Shown here in pieces: positions 28,837 to 38,793 of a DNA stretch of 64,000 nucleotides. The notes below the pieces were generated by a model. That model did not search any database, was not told where the DNA came from, and was given only the letters and a program-made list of their open reading frames with translations. The stretch lies in contig JABWCE010000015.1 in the NCBI GenBank assembly GCA_013359235.1, positions 1 through 64,000 on the forward strand. The letters are read 5' to 3'. The translations under genes were made by a program, and so were the position numbers. Source of the stretch: Bacteroidota bacterium. GTDB taxonomy: Bacteria; Bacteroidota; Bacteroidia; NS11-12g; UBA9320. Position 1 is the stretch's first letter. Each line of letters starts with the position of its first letter.

Positions 28837-31275
28837 ATGAAAACTACTTCATTCATACTTGATTTAAACAAAGCCGGAATAAAAGATATTGAAAAAGTAG
28901 GAGGTAAAAACGCTTCGCTGGGCGAAATGCTTCAAAATCTTTCACAAATAGGTATAAAAATTCCTAACGGATTTATAATAACTGTTGATGCTTACCGTGA
29001 ATTTGTAAGGTTTAATAAACTCGATAAACAAATTCATAAAATTATAAATGAAATTAATTTTGATGAAATAGAATCGCTTAGAAGAGGTGGTTTGGCAGCA
29101 CGACAATTATTAAAAAACTCAAAATTACCCAAAGAACTCAGCCAGGAAATCATTAATAAATATTACGAGCTAAGCAAAAGCTATAATCAAGATATGACTG
29201 ATGTAGCTGTTCGGTCGTCAGCCACAGCCGAAGATTTGCCTAATGCATCGTTTGCAGGGCAGCAAGAAACATATCTAAACGTAAGAGGTCCTGCACAATT
29301 GATGAATGCAGTGAGAAATTGCTTTGCATCAATATTTACCGACAGAGCTATAAGTTACAGGCAGAGTTTTGGTTACGACCATTTTAAAGTGGGATTATCA
29401 GTTTGTGTGCAAAAAATGGTAAGAAGCGATTTAGGCTCTTCGGGGGTAGCTTTTTCAATAGATACCGAAAGTGGCTTTAAAGATGTAGTAGTAATTAACG
29501 GCTCTTATGGCCTTGGCGAGATGATAGTTCAAGGCTCGGTTTCGCCTGATGAATTTATTGTTTTTAAACCGGCATTAAAAAAAGGGTTTAACAGCATTAT
29601 CGAAAAAAAACTTGGTGTGAAAGACATAATGATGGTTTACGGTGACGACCCTGATGAAAGAGTTAAAGTAATACCAGTTGAAAAAAGTTTACAAAACCGA
29701 TATTGTTTGAAAGATGAAAAAATAGTACAACTTGCCGATTGGGTAATGAAAATTGAAGAATATTATAGCAAAGTAAAGGGAAGTTGGTGCCCGATGGATG
29801 TAGAGTGGGCAGAAGATGGTTTATCAAAAGAATTGTTTGTAGTACAAGCAAGACCAGAAACTATTCATTCTCAAAAAAACTTTACAGAAATTATTGAATA
29901 CAACCTCGAAAATTCAGAAGTTTTTGAAAAAATTCTTAAAGGCATAGCAGTAGGAGATAAGATAGGGGCAGGCAAGGCATCAATATTATTTTCGCTTGAT
30001 AAAAGAGTGAGTGATGGACATGAATTTAACGAAGGCGATGTGCTTGTTACAGATATGACCGACCCCGACTGGGAGCCAATAATGAAAAAAGCTTCGGCTA
30101 TTATAACAAACAAAGGTGGTAGAACCTGCCATGCAGCAATTGTAGCTCGTGAACTTGGAGTACCTGCAATTGTTGGTTGTGGTAATGCTACAGAGTTGAT
30201 TGAAAACGGGCAAGAAATAACTGTATCTTGTTGCCATGGTGACGAAGGAATTGTATATAATGGTATTTTAAATTACAAAACTACAACTACCGATATTTCG
30301 CAATTTCCAAAAATTAAAACTTCCGTCATGTTAAATGTTGCTTCTCCTAATCTGGCTTTCAGGTTTTCTCACCTGCCCAATTGTGGCGTAGGGCTTGCAA
30401 GAGAAGAATTTATTATAAACAACTATATTCAGGCACACCCACTTGCATTGCTCAAGCATAAAGATATTGGCGATATTGAACTTAGCGATGCAATAAACAA
30501 AATGATACATGGTTTTGAAAACGAAGAAGATTTTTTTATTCAAAAACTAAGTTATGGTATTGCAAAAATAGCAGCAGCATTTTATCCAAACAAAGTAATT
30601 GTTAGATTCAGCGATTTTAAAAGCAACGAGTATTACAATTTATTGGGGGGCAAATATTTTGAACCTAACGAAGAAAACCCGATGATAGGTTGGCGTGGGG
30701 CAAGCCGCTATTATTCGGCTGAATATTACGAGGCGTTTGGGCTTGAGTGTAAAGCTATAAAAAATGTAAGAGAAGTTTTAGGATTGAAAAATGTTGTAGT
30801 TATGATACCATTTTGCCGAACTGTTGATGAGTTAAAAAAAGTTTATTCTGTAATGGAAGCTTATGGTTTGAAGCGTGGCGAAAACGAGTTAGAGGTCTTT
30901 CTGATGGCCGAAATACCTTCAAATGTAATTTTAGCATCAGAGTTTGCAAAATATATTGATGGTTTTTCAATTGGTTCAAATGACCTAACACAGCTAACAC
31001 TTGGGCTTGACAGAGATTCGTCACTTGTAGCACATATTTATAATGAAAGAAACGAAGCTGTAAAACAAATGATAAAAATGCTATTAAACACGGCAAAAAT
31101 ATGTAATGTAAAAGTTGGTATTTGTGGGCAGGGACCATCAGATTTTCCAGATTTTGCTCAATTTCTTGTTGAAAGCGGAATTGATAGTATTTCAGTTACG
31201 CCAGATTCATTACTTAAAACCTTAAAAGCTATTGCTGAGATAGAAAAATCTGCTAATATTGCATCTTCAAACTAA
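28837..31275 (+). CDS. ppsA: Phosphoenolpyruvate synthase
   Basis: ATG 28837 gives 812 residues; an upstream TTG nine codons earlier is rejected because the family starts near SFILDLNKAGIKDIEKVGGKN. ATP-grasp domain with GGKNASLGEML and RSSATAEDLPNASFAGQQET, swivelling domain with phospho-His432 in GGRTCHAAIVARELG, and a C-terminal PEP-binding barrel ending in GICGQGPSDFPDFAQ with the catalytic Cys. It turns pyruvate, ATP and water into PEP, AMP and Pi for gluconeogenesis. A short inverted repeat (CTTTTTTC/GAAAAAAG, 28801-28826) lies just before the start. Confidence 0.95.
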   Translation: MKTTSFILDLNKAGIKDIEKVGGKNASLGEMLQNLSQIGIKIPNGFIITVDAYREFVRFNKLDKQIHKIINEINFDEIESLRRGGLAARQLLKNSKLPKELSQEIINKYYELSKSYNQDMTDVAVRSSATAEDLPNASFAGQQETYLNVRGPAQLMNAVRNCFASIFTDRAISYRQSFGYDHFKVGLSVCVQKMVRSDLGSSGVAFSIDTESGFKDVVVINGSYGLGEMIVQGSVSPDEFIVFKPALKKGFNSIIEKKLGVKDIMMVYGDDPDERVKVIPVEKSLQNRYCLKDEKIVQLADWVMKIEEYYSKVKGSWCPMDVEWAEDGLSKELFVVQARPETIHSQKNFTEIIEYNLENSEVFEKILKGIAVGDKIGAGKASILFSLDKRVSDGHEFNEGDVLVTDMTDPDWEPIMKKASAIITNKGGRTCHAAIVARELGVPAIVGCGNATELIENGQEITVSCCHGDEGIVYNGILNYKTTTTDISQFPKIKTSVMLNVASPNLAFRFSHLPNCGVGLAREEFIINNYIQAHPLALLKHKDIGDIELSDAINKMIHGFENEEDFFIQKLSYGIAKIAAAFYPNKVIVRFSDFKSNEYYNLLGGKYFEPNEENPMIGWRGASRYYSAEYYEAFGLECKAIKNVREVLGLKNVVVMIPFCRTVDELKKVYSVMEAYGLKRGENELEVFLMAEIPSNVILASEFAKYIDGFSIGSNDLTQLTLGLDRDSSLVAHIYNERNEAVKQMIKMLLNTAKICNVKVGICGQGPSDFPDFAQFLVESGIDSISVTPDSLLKTLKAIAEIEKSANIASSN

Positions 31276-31289
31276 GGATTAAAAAAAAA

Positions 31290-31829
31290 TTATTCCTCAT
31301 AATACTTGAATGTTATTGGCAATTGGTAATAGGAATTAACAGGTTTGTTGTCTTTAATTGCCGGTATCCAGTCGGGCATTTTGCTAATAATTCTGATAGC
31401 TTCATCTTCAAAGCCAAAATTATCTTTAACTCCATTATTTTTTATACAGCATATTTTGCCAAGCGAATCAACAATAAAGTTTAACACAATTTTGCCTTCG
31501 GCTTTGCTTTTCAAAGCTTTTTGAGGGTATTTAAGTTCGTTGTTTATAAACATAATCATAGAATCACGTCCACCCGGAAAACTTGCTCTTACATCAGTAA
31601 TTAAATGCACTTCTTTATAAACCTTTTCGGGTATTGTAACAGTTTCTTGGGTATCAATATTCAATAGATTTTTTAGAATTTTTATTTCATTTTGAAGTGA
31701 ATCAATTTTTAAACTGTCAGCAATATGAATTTGTCTTAAGTTACTACAATCTGATTGTGAAAATGCACATTTATTTAGAAAAATTAAAGCTATTAAAGCA
31801 TTTTGCAGAATAAAAATTCTTAATTTCAA
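31290..31829 (-). CDS. TonB C-terminal-domain protein, signal-peptide type
   Basis: 179 residues from TTG; the kelch gene stop (TGA) lies one base upstream, which supports this start by coupling. Signal peptide MKLRIFILQNALIALIFLNKCAFSQ, a short coiled region (ADSLKIDSLQNEIKILKNLL), then a TonB_C domain (YPQKALKSKAEGKIVLNFIV ... DEAIRIISKMPDWIPA). Classical TonB has an uncleaved anchor and a Pro-rich span; both are absent. It may be a free periplasmic partner of receptors rather than an energy transducer. Confidence 0.75.
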   Translation of the reverse strand: MKLRIFILQNALIALIFLNKCAFSQSDCSNLRQIHIADSLKIDSLQNEIKILKNLLNIDTQETVTIPEKVYKEVHLITDVRASFPGGRDSMIMFINNELKYPQKALKSKAEGKIVLNFIVDSLGKICCIKNNGVKDNFGFEDEAIRIISKMPDWIPAIKDNKPVNSYYQLPITFKYYEE

Positions 31830-31830
31830 A

Positions 31831-32946
31831 TCAATTTATAATTAATTTTCCATTGTAAAAATTATTATTAGTTTTTAATCTATAATAATATAGACCACTT
31901 GCCAATGGCAAATTTTCAATTTTCTTATTTATTGAATTTTTATAAATAATCTTATGCGAATAAATATCAAATACCTCAAACAAAAAATCGCTTTCGGTAA
32001 TATTTATATTTATAACCCCATTTGAAGGGTTTGGATAAATTAAATTAGATTTTTTAAAATTTTCTGGCTTTATGCTCAACGAATTAATGCAAATTTTTTC
32101 GGCTGTTGCCCTATCGGTTCCACTGCTGTTAAAACCACCAAAAACATATATGCAATTGTCAATAGAAACTGCACAAAACCGATAGCGATATTCGTTCATG
32201 TCTTTCATTTCAAACCATTTTTCACTTAGTGGGTCGTAAATGTGAAAATCAATTAATTCATTATCGTTGTAACCTCCGGCAATAAAAATTTTTTCATTTC
32301 CATTTAACATTATTTTACCTTGTACATGTTGGTATCGTCTGCTTGGCAATTGCTGTATTAAATCCCACTGTTTGCTAAGCGGATTATAAACTTCAAAAGC
32401 CGAGAGTACATCATTGGCAAAACCTCCTGAAACGTATATTTTACCATTGGCTGTTGATGCACTTGGTAGTCTTCTGGCTGTAATCATTTTTTCTTTATAG
32501 TTCCATTTGTTTTGTGCCGGGTCAAATTCTAAAAATGAATTTGAAAAATACAAACCCGAATCGCCTCCCATAACGTACAATTTATTATTTAATGCAACTG
32601 CACAATTTCTTCTAAAATTCTTGGGAATAGGTGGTTTAAGGGTATCCCAATCATTATTACTTGGGTTAAAAATCAATGTAATATCATCGCCTGTAATGTA
32701 TATTTTATCTAATAAAGTAACAGCAGTTTTATATTCTCCAATTTTTGTAACGGTATCAATTGTTTTCCATGTATTTATTGAGGGGTCGTATAAAAATGTA
32801 TATTTATCTCCAAAAACATATATTTTTCCATTGTATAAGGTAGCTGTATGCTTACTCAAAGCTTTTGGCATTTCTTTAATGTATGACCACTGGGCATTAA
32901 CATTTGTAATAAATAAAAACGAGAGAAAAGTTAAAAATTGTTTCAT
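31831..32946 (-). CDS. Kelch-repeat T9SS-exported protein
   Basis: 371 residues with signal peptide MKQFLTFLSFLFITNVNAQ. Five to six kelch repeats are seen (HTATLYNGKIYVFGD, NNKLYVMGGDSG, NGKIYVSGGFAND, NEKIFIAGGYND, DNCIYVFGGFNSSG), which would close one beta-propeller. A type A sorting domain ends it (NLIYPNPSNGVINI ... ASGLYYYRLKTN). Binding or scaffold function is inferred; no catalytic residues are seen. It is followed with a one-base gap by a TonB-C-domain gene. Confidence 0.85.
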   Translation of the reverse strand: MKQFLTFLSFLFITNVNAQWSYIKEMPKALSKHTATLYNGKIYVFGDKYTFLYDPSINTWKTIDTVTKIGEYKTAVTLLDKIYITGDDITLIFNPSNNDWDTLKPPIPKNFRRNCAVALNNKLYVMGGDSGLYFSNSFLEFDPAQNKWNYKEKMITARRLPSASTANGKIYVSGGFANDVLSAFEVYNPLSKQWDLIQQLPSRRYQHVQGKIMLNGNEKIFIAGGYNDNELIDFHIYDPLSEKWFEMKDMNEYRYRFCAVSIDNCIYVFGGFNSSGTDRATAEKICINSLSIKPENFKKSNLIYPNPSNGVININITESDFLFEVFDIYSHKIIYKNSINKKIENLPLASGLYYYRLKTNNNFYNGKLIIN

Positions 32947-33007
32947 ATTTTATTGTTGTTTAATTATTTAAAGTATCAAAGTTAAAATAAGATTTAATAA
33001 AAACAAT

Positions 33008-33430
33008 TTAATTTTTAACTTTAAAAGTTATAGGAATTACCATTGATACTTCAACCGGGATTTTATTTTGATATCCGGGTTCCCATTTAGGCATTTTTTT
33101 CAACACTTCAATTGCTGCTTCCTCCAAGCCATATCCCAATTTATTTTTATCCATAATTTCAAAATTTACAGCATAACCTTCTTTGTTTATTATAAATTTT
33201 ACATATACAGTTCCTTCAATTTTCTTTCTTACGGCTTGTTTTGGGTAAATAATGTTTTTGTTTATAAAATCTATAAGAGCATTAACGCCACCGGGAAATT
33301 CAGGCATTTGTTCGGCATACTTTAATGTTTCATTTTTATTTGTATTTGTATCATTTTGTGAATAAACTTTAAATTCAAAAAGAAAAACTGAAAAAAATAA
33401 AAAATAAAATTTTAAAACAGCCTTTTTCAT
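33008..33430 (-). CDS. TonB C-terminal-domain protein, signal-peptide type
   Basis: 140 residues: signal peptide (MKKAVLKFYFLFFSVFLFEF...YSQ), a short linker, then a full TonB_C domain (FPGGVNALIDFINKNIIYPK, KKIEGTVYVKFIINKEG, AAIEVLKKMPKWEPG). Like the protein at 31290-31829 it lacks a membrane anchor and Pro-rich span, and the two are recognisable paralogues. It starts 14 bases after accC on the same strand, so it is probably read from the accBC transcript. Confidence 0.8.
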   Translation of the reverse strand: MKKAVLKFYFLFFSVFLFEFKVYSQNDTNTNKNETLKYAEQMPEFPGGVNALIDFINKNIIYPKQAVRKKIEGTVYVKFIINKEGYAVNFEIMDKNKLGYGLEEAAIEVLKKMPKWEPGYQNKIPVEVSMVIPITFKVKN

Positions 33431-33444
33431 GTTTTTGGTCTGTG

Positions 33445-34782
33445 TTACTTTATTTCAAAGCTTTCCATAAACTTTGTAGTAAAGTTACCATCAATAAAAT
33501 CTTTATTCTGCATTAGTTGAAGTTGAAGAGGAATGGTAGTTTTAATGCCTTCAATTATAAATTCTTCAAGTGCTCTTTTCATTTTTACAATACATTCTTC
33601 TCTGGTTTGAGCTACAACAATAAGTTTTGCGATCATACTATCGTAATTTGGCGGAATTACATATCCGGCATAGATATGTGTATCTACTCTTATACCGTGT
33701 CCTCCAGGAATGTGCAACGAAGTAATTTTACCTGGGTTTGGAGCAAAATTTTTATAAGGGTCTTCTGCATTTATTCTACACTCTATACAGTGCATTTTAG
33801 GATAGTGATTTTTGCCCGAAATAGGCACACCTGCTGCAATTAATATTTGTTCTTTTATTAAATCGTAATTTATAACTTCTTCTGTAACCGGATGTTCAAC
33901 CTGTATTCGGGTGTTCATCTCCATAAAGTAAAAATTTCTATGTTTATCAACTAAAAACTCAATGGTACCAACACCTTCGTAATTTATAGTTGAAGCAGCT
34001 TTAACTGCCGCTTCGCCCATTTTTTCACGAAGTTCATCTGTCATAAAAGGCGAAGGACATTCTTCAATTAGTTTTTGATGTCTTCTTTGTATCGAACAAT
34101 CTCTTTCGCTAAGATGACACACTTTTCCGTATTGGTCGCCGGCTATTTGAATTTCGATGTGTCGAGGTTCTTCAATGTATTTTTCCAAATACATTCCGTC
34201 ATTTCCAAAAGCAGCTTTTGCTTCTGTTTGTGCAGAATTAAATGCGGTTTCGAATTCTGAATCATTCCATACTATTCTCATTCCTCTTCCGCCTCCACCT
34301 GCTGTGGCTTTTAATATAATTGGATAGCCGATTTTTTTGGCAATTTTCACACCCTCTTTTATATCGGTAAGCAAGCCATCACTACCTGGTACTATAGGAA
34401 CTCCGGCTTTTTTCATCGTTTCTTTGGCATTGCTTTTATCGCCCATTGCATTTATCATTTCGGGCGATGCTCCTATGAATTTTATGTTATGAAAACGGCA
34501 TAATTCTGAAAATTCGGCATTTTCGCTTAAAAAACCATAACCCGGGTGAATGGCATCAGCATTTGTTATTTCGGCTACAGACAACAAATTGTGCATACTC
34601 AAATAACTCAGCGAACTTGCAGGCGGACCTATGCAAACTGCCTCATCTGCAAATCTCACATGAAGACTATCTTTGTCAACAGTAGAATATACGGCTACTG
34701 TTTTTATTCCCATTTCTTTGCAGGTTCGTATAATTCTTAGTGCAATTTCTCCTCTGTTGGCTATTAGTATTTTTTTAAACAT
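33445..34782 (-). CDS. accC: Biotin carboxylase subunit of acetyl-CoA carboxylase
   Basis: 445 residues, standard length. [21 protein letters not shown], biotin-carboxylase/ATP-grasp motifs [50 protein letters not shown] and [16 protein letters not shown] are all present. It carboxylates biotin on BCCP using ATP and bicarbonate, the first step of malonyl-CoA synthesis. It is encoded 84 bases downstream of accB. accA and accD are not in the window. Confidence 0.97.
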   Translation of the reverse strand: MFKKILIANRGEIALRIIRTCKEMGIKTVAVYSTVDKDSLHVRFADEAVCIGPPASSLSYLSMHNLLSVAEITNADAIHPGYGFLSENAEFSELCRFHNIKFIGASPEMINAMGDKSNAKETMKKAGVPIVPGSDGLLTDIKEGVKIAKKIGYPIILKATAGGGGRGMRIVWNDSEFETAFNSAQTEAKAAFGNDGMYLEKYIEEPRHIEIQIAGDQYGKVCHLSERDCSIQRRHQKLIEECPSPFMTDELREKMGEAAVKAASTINYEGVGTIEFLVDKHRNFYFMEMNTRIQVEHPVTEEVINYDLIKEQILIAAGVPISGKNHYPKMHCIECRINAEDPYKNFAPNPGKITSLHIPGGHGIRVDTHIYAGYVIPPNYDSMIAKLIVVAQTREECIVKMKRALEEFIIEGIKTTIPLQLQLMQNKDFIDGNFTTKFMESFEIK

Positions 34783-34866
34783 ATATCAATCAAAAAAAAT
34801 CTTTTTTCCTTAAATTATTAAAAATCAGAAAAAATTAATACAAACAAACTGATTATAAAAAATCAA

Positions 34867-35361
34867 TTAGCTTGGGTCTATTAAAAATAAAGGTTGGTCA
34901 TATTCTACCGGTGTAGCATTATCTACAAGTACTTTTACAATTTTACCTTTTATTTCACTTTCTATTTCATTAAATAGTTTCATCGCCTCTATTATACAAA
35001 CTGTATCACCGGCATTAATTTCGCTACCTACATTTACAAATGGAGGTTTATCGGGCGATGAACTTCTATAAAATGTACCAATCATTGGAGATTTTATTTC
35101 TTTCAAATTTGAAATTGAAATTTCTTCTTGTTTTTCTGCAACTTTTGGCTCAGGTGAAGGTGCTTGCTGTATTTGAGCCGGGGTTTGTTTTACCGGTTGT
35201 ACAATTTCTGTTTGAATAAATTGTGGTTGTTGCATTGTAGCAAAACCCGTTTGGGGATTTTTTTTGATAGTAAGTTTAAAATCTTTGCGTTCAATGCTAA
35301 CTTCATCAACTCCTGCAGTTGAAATAAACTTAATCAGTGCTTGAATTTCTTTAATATCCAT
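34867..35361 (-). CDS. accB: Biotin carboxyl carrier protein of acetyl-CoA carboxylase
   Basis: 164 residues. An N-terminal helix region ([20 protein letters not shown]), a Pro/Gln-rich linker at ~45-75, and the biotinyl domain with [19 protein letters not shown] and the biotinylated Lys128 in [10 protein letters not shown]. The thumb-like insert of this family is present. It carries carboxybiotin between AccC and the carboxyltransferase. First gene of the minus-strand accB-accC-TonB-C unit. Confidence 0.96.
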   Translation of the reverse strand: MDIKEIQALIKFISTAGVDEVSIERKDFKLTIKKNPQTGFATMQQPQFIQTEIVQPVKQTPAQIQQAPSPEPKVAEKQEEISISNLKEIKSPMIGTFYRSSSPDKPPFVNVGSEINAGDTVCIIEAMKLFNEIESEIKGKIVKVLVDNATPVEYDQPLFLIDPS

Positions 35362-35553
35362 TTTGATAAATTAAAAAATAATTTGGCGAAAATAAGTTAA
35401 AAAAATAAATATTAAACCAAAATTACATTCAATTAAGGTTAAAATATTGCAAAACCAGCATTTAAAATTAAATATTTTTTTTTAGTAAGTATCAGTATTT
35501 CTTCATTTTTTAATTTTTTAAAAATAAAGAAATACAAATTGTGTAATTTCTTT

Positions 35554-35561
35554 TAACTTTG
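35554..35561 (+). promoter_or_regulatory. -7 element of guaB
   Basis: TAACTTTG fits TAnnTTTG exactly and lies 41 bases before the guaB ATG. A good -33 element is not seen. Confidence 0.55.
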
Positions 35562-35601
35562 CACCGCAAATAATTAAAGGTAATTTTTAAAGTTATTTGC
35601 A

Positions 35602-37074
35602 ATGTCTGATAAATTCTCCGATAAAATTCAACTTGATGGTTTGGCATTTGATGATGTTCTTGTTATACCAAGATATTCAGAAATTTTGCCACGTGATGTT
35701 TCTGTAAAAACACGATTAAGCAAAAATTTAAACATAAATATTCCGCTGATAAGTGCAGCCATGGATACAGTTACAGAAAGTCGTATGGCTATAAGTATGG
35801 CAAGACTTGGCGGGGTAGGTTTTATTCATAAAAATATGAGCATAGAAAGGCAGGCGGGCGAAGTAAAAAAGGTAAAACGCTCTGAAAGTGGTATGATAAA
35901 AGATCCTGTAACACTTACAACCTCTGCTACTCTTGATGAAGCATTATCGCTTATGAAAGAATATAAAATTGGAGGAATTCCTATAACTGTAGATAATAAA
36001 AAACTTGTAGGAATTATTACAAACCGCGATTTGAGGTTTCAAAGTGATATGAGCAAAAACGTTAGCGAAGCTATGACAAAAGATAATCTAGTAACTGCTG
36101 ACGAAAACACCGATTTGCAAAAGGCTTCGGAGATTTTGCAAAATTTTAAAATTGAAAAACTTCCTGTAATTGATAAAAACGGAATTTTAAAAGGATTGAT
36201 TACTTTTAGAGATATTCAAAATGTAAAAAACCACCCTTTTGCATGCAAAGATAAATACGGTAGGCTATTGGCTGGTGCTGCTGTTGGTATAACATCTGAT
36301 ACTATTGAAAGAGTAAGTGAACTTGTAGCTCAAGATGTTGATGTAATTACTCTTGATACCGCACATGGTCATAGTTTGGGTGTTATAAATGAATTAAAAA
36401 AAATAAAAAGCAAGTTTCCTGCTTTGCAGATTATTGTAGGTAATATAGCCACTGCTGATGCGGCAAAAATGCTTGTAAAAGCTGGGGCCGATGCTATTAA
36501 AATAGGAGTAGGACCTGGATCAATATGCACTACTCGTGTAATAGCCGGTATAGGTGTACCTCAACTTTCGGCTGTAATAGAATGTTCAAAAGCTGTAATT
36601 GGTAGTGGTGTTCCTGTAATAAGCGATGGAGGAATAAGATATAGTGGTGATATTGTAAAAGCAATTGTAGCAGGGGCAGATTGTATAATGGCAGGTTCGT
36701 TATTTGCAGGTACTGATGAATCTCCGGGCGAAACAATTATCTACGAAGGCAGAAAAGTTAAATCTTACAGAGGAATGGGCTCGGTTGATGCAATGAAAGA
36801 GGGCTCAAAGGACAGGTATTTTCAGGATGCCGAAGAAGAGATTTCAAAACTCGTACCAGAAGGTATAGTCGGAATGGTGCCATTCAAAGGAACTCTTGCC
36901 GAAGTAATGTACCAATATATTGGTGGACTTAGGTCTGGTATGGGATATTGCGGTGCTGCTACTATTGAAGAACTAAAAACAGCCAAGTTTGTAAAAATTA
37001 CATCTTCGGGTATTAGAGAAAGTCATCCTCATGATGTAACAATGACACACGATGCTCCAAATTATTCAAGGTAA
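35602..37074 (+). CDS. guaB: Inosine-5'-monophosphate dehydrogenase
   Basis: 490 residues. TIM barrel interrupted by two CBS domains at ~95-210 (IKDPVTLTTSATLDEAL and MTKDNLVTADENTDL). Catalytic loop GPGSICTTR with Cys309, IMP phosphate site SDGGIRYSGD, and the mobile flap (YRGMGSVDAM, ending MVPFKGTLAEV). It oxidises IMP to XMP with NAD, the rate-limiting step of guanine nucleotide synthesis; CBS domains sense purine nucleotides. Monocistronic as far as seen. Confidence 0.97.
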   Translation: MSDKFSDKIQLDGLAFDDVLVIPRYSEILPRDVSVKTRLSKNLNINIPLISAAMDTVTESRMAISMARLGGVGFIHKNMSIERQAGEVKKVKRSESGMIKDPVTLTTSATLDEALSLMKEYKIGGIPITVDNKKLVGIITNRDLRFQSDMSKNVSEAMTKDNLVTADENTDLQKASEILQNFKIEKLPVIDKNGILKGLITFRDIQNVKNHPFACKDKYGRLLAGAAVGITSDTIERVSELVAQDVDVITLDTAHGHSLGVINELKKIKSKFPALQIIVGNIATADAAKMLVKAGADAIKIGVGPGSICTTRVIAGIGVPQLSAVIECSKAVIGSGVPVISDGGIRYSGDIVKAIVAGADCIMAGSLFAGTDESPGETIIYEGRKVKSYRGMGSVDAMKEGSKDRYFQDAEEEISKLVPEGIVGMVPFKGTLAEVMYQYIGGLRSGMGYCGAATIEELKTAKFVKITSSGIRESHPHDVTMTHDAPNYSR

Positions 37075-37114
37075 ATTTCGTTTTTTTAGAAATAAATTTT
37101 AAAAAACATAATTG

Positions 37115-38143
37115 CTATTTGCTCTTTGGTGTACATATCAAAATTATAGCAGGAGCAATGTATTTGGCATATTTGCCCGAAATTTTAATTAAAAAATTCA
37201 ATATTTTCTGTGCTGATAATTTTAGCAGGTTTGCTTCATTCAAGTCGTAAAAAGCATAAGACCATTCAATTTTAAAAACATTTTTATCAATAAAATTTTC
37301 GTATTCTTCAAATTTAAGCAAATTTTCGGTTCTGTTACCGTTTGCAGGGTCGCAAGTATTAGTTGGGTGAGTGTTTTCAGTAGGAAATATTTTTGTAGAA
37401 ATAAATTTTTCAGCATCTTTTTTTATATCATCAAAATTTTTTCCTCTTGTAATTTTTGCAAGTTTTGCTATTGAATTATCATCAATTTCTTTAAAGTGTT
37501 CTTTAATAAAATCATACCTCATTTTTAAAAAAGACACTGCAGAATCAGAAGGCTTGATAATTTGTTGTCCGCCTATTAATTCATCAGTTAAATGTATTTT
37601 TTCAAAGTATTTTTTTTTAAATATATTGTAAATGTTGGCTGAAGTGTTGTGAATATGTACCGATTTTTTGAATGAATATGAACTTTTCTTAAAAAAAATA
37701 TTTGTATCGTAAATGTGTTCAATTACATCGCGACTTACAATTAGGTCAACATTGCCATTAGTTTCAATAAATACTTCATCAATGCTACCACAAATTACTT
37801 TGGTAACTTGAAAATTTAAGTGTTTTGAAATAGTTTTAAAATCTTCGCAACTTTGATTGTAAATATCAGAATAAATAATTTTATCAAATCCTAAAAAAGA
37901 TGCCAGAAGGCTTATCAAACCTGTGCCGCCTCCAATTTCGGCAATGGTTAATTTATTTACAGTTTTGTTGGTTTTACAAACTCCAATATTCAAAATTTGT
38001 AACGCAAGTTGCGATGAATATTTAATTGAATTGTGGTTTTTTTTTATATAATCTTTACTGTATTTTGAAATATTTAGTTGATCGAAATTAATGCTTTCAA
38101 TCAAAGAAGTAAAATGATTTATATCGCAATTTAATCTTTGCAT
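37115..38143 (-). CDS. Class I SAM-dependent methyltransferase, substrate unknown
   Basis: 342 residues. The SAM motif LTIAEIGGGTGLISLLASFLG at about residues 65-85, acidic motif II KIIYSDIY and VDLIVSRDVIEHI (motif IV) define a Rossmann-fold methyltransferase. The C-terminal 150 residues carry no recognised domain and may set the substrate. The start overlaps the end of the thiamine pyrophosphokinase gene by 13 bases. Substrate and pathway cannot be told from the sequence. Confidence 0.75.
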   Translation of the reverse strand: MQRLNCDINHFTSLIESINFDQLNISKYSKDYIKKNHNSIKYSSQLALQILNIGVCKTNKTVNKLTIAEIGGGTGLISLLASFLGFDKIIYSDIYNQSCEDFKTISKHLNFQVTKVICGSIDEVFIETNGNVDLIVSRDVIEHIYDTNIFFKKSSYSFKKSVHIHNTSANIYNIFKKKYFEKIHLTDELIGGQQIIKPSDSAVSFLKMRYDFIKEHFKEIDDNSIAKLAKITRGKNFDDIKKDAEKFISTKIFPTENTHPTNTCDPANGNRTENLLKFEEYENFIDKNVFKIEWSYAFYDLNEANLLKLSAQKILNFLIKISGKYAKYIAPAIILICTPKSK

Positions 38144-38778
38144 TCCATAAGAATTAAAATGCCTGTTTTATAACTTATTTTTATTATTCCATTTTCGGAT
38201 ACTTCGTTGCTAGAACCTGTTCGTACAGGCAATTGAAGGTTTTCGTTTTTCATATTATACAAAAGACCTGAAGTAGTAATTCCGGAAACTTTACCAAGCG
38301 GAAACAACGAGATAATATCACCTTTTTTATACATTTTTTCAAAGGTTTTGGGTATTGCAAAAATTGATGAATAATCATCGTACATTGTACAGTTTATTTT
38401 TTTAAAGTATTTTCCAAGTGTTATAATATTATTAAATGTATGATCGGTCCGAAAGCCCGTAGCCCATATAATATCAACTTTTTCAAAGTTTAAACTTATT
38501 AAAAATTCTATTGCTTTTTGCAAATCGGTTTTATTTTGGTCAGGAGTTTTTACAATTTCAACTTCAGGTGAAATTTGAAATTTTTTATGAGAAGGTTTTA
38601 TGCGGTCAAAATCGCCCAAAAGTACATCAATTCGAATATCGGTTTTAAGAACTCTTTCTATTGCACCGTCTAATACTATTACAGTTTTTGATTGATGATA
38701 TAATTTCTCTAAAATAGCCATTGAGCATTGCATTCCATTGGCTATAATAAGTGCACTTTTAGATGTTTTTTTTTTCAA
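38131..38778 (-). CDS. Thiamine pyrophosphokinase
   Basis: 215 residues. The TPK motifs DVLLGDFDRIKP, TPDQNKTDLQKAIEFL and GFRTDHTFNNI are present in order, followed by a beta-rich C-terminal domain (SLFPLGKVSGITTSGLLYNM) that binds thiamine. It makes thiamine diphosphate directly from thiamine and ATP, as in salvage. It sits just downstream of lptB and overlaps the methyltransferase gene. Confidence 0.9.
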   Translation of the reverse strand: MKKKTSKSALIIANGMQCSMAILEKLYHQSKTVIVLDGAIERVLKTDIRIDVLLGDFDRIKPSHKKFQISPEVEIVKTPDQNKTDLQKAIEFLISLNFEKVDIIWATGFRTDHTFNNIITLGKYFKKINCTMYDDYSSIFAIPKTFEKMYKKGDIISLFPLGKVSGITTSGLLYNMKNENLQLPVRTGSSNEVSENGIIKISYKTGILILMECKD

Positions 38779-38793
38779 AATATTAAAATTACA

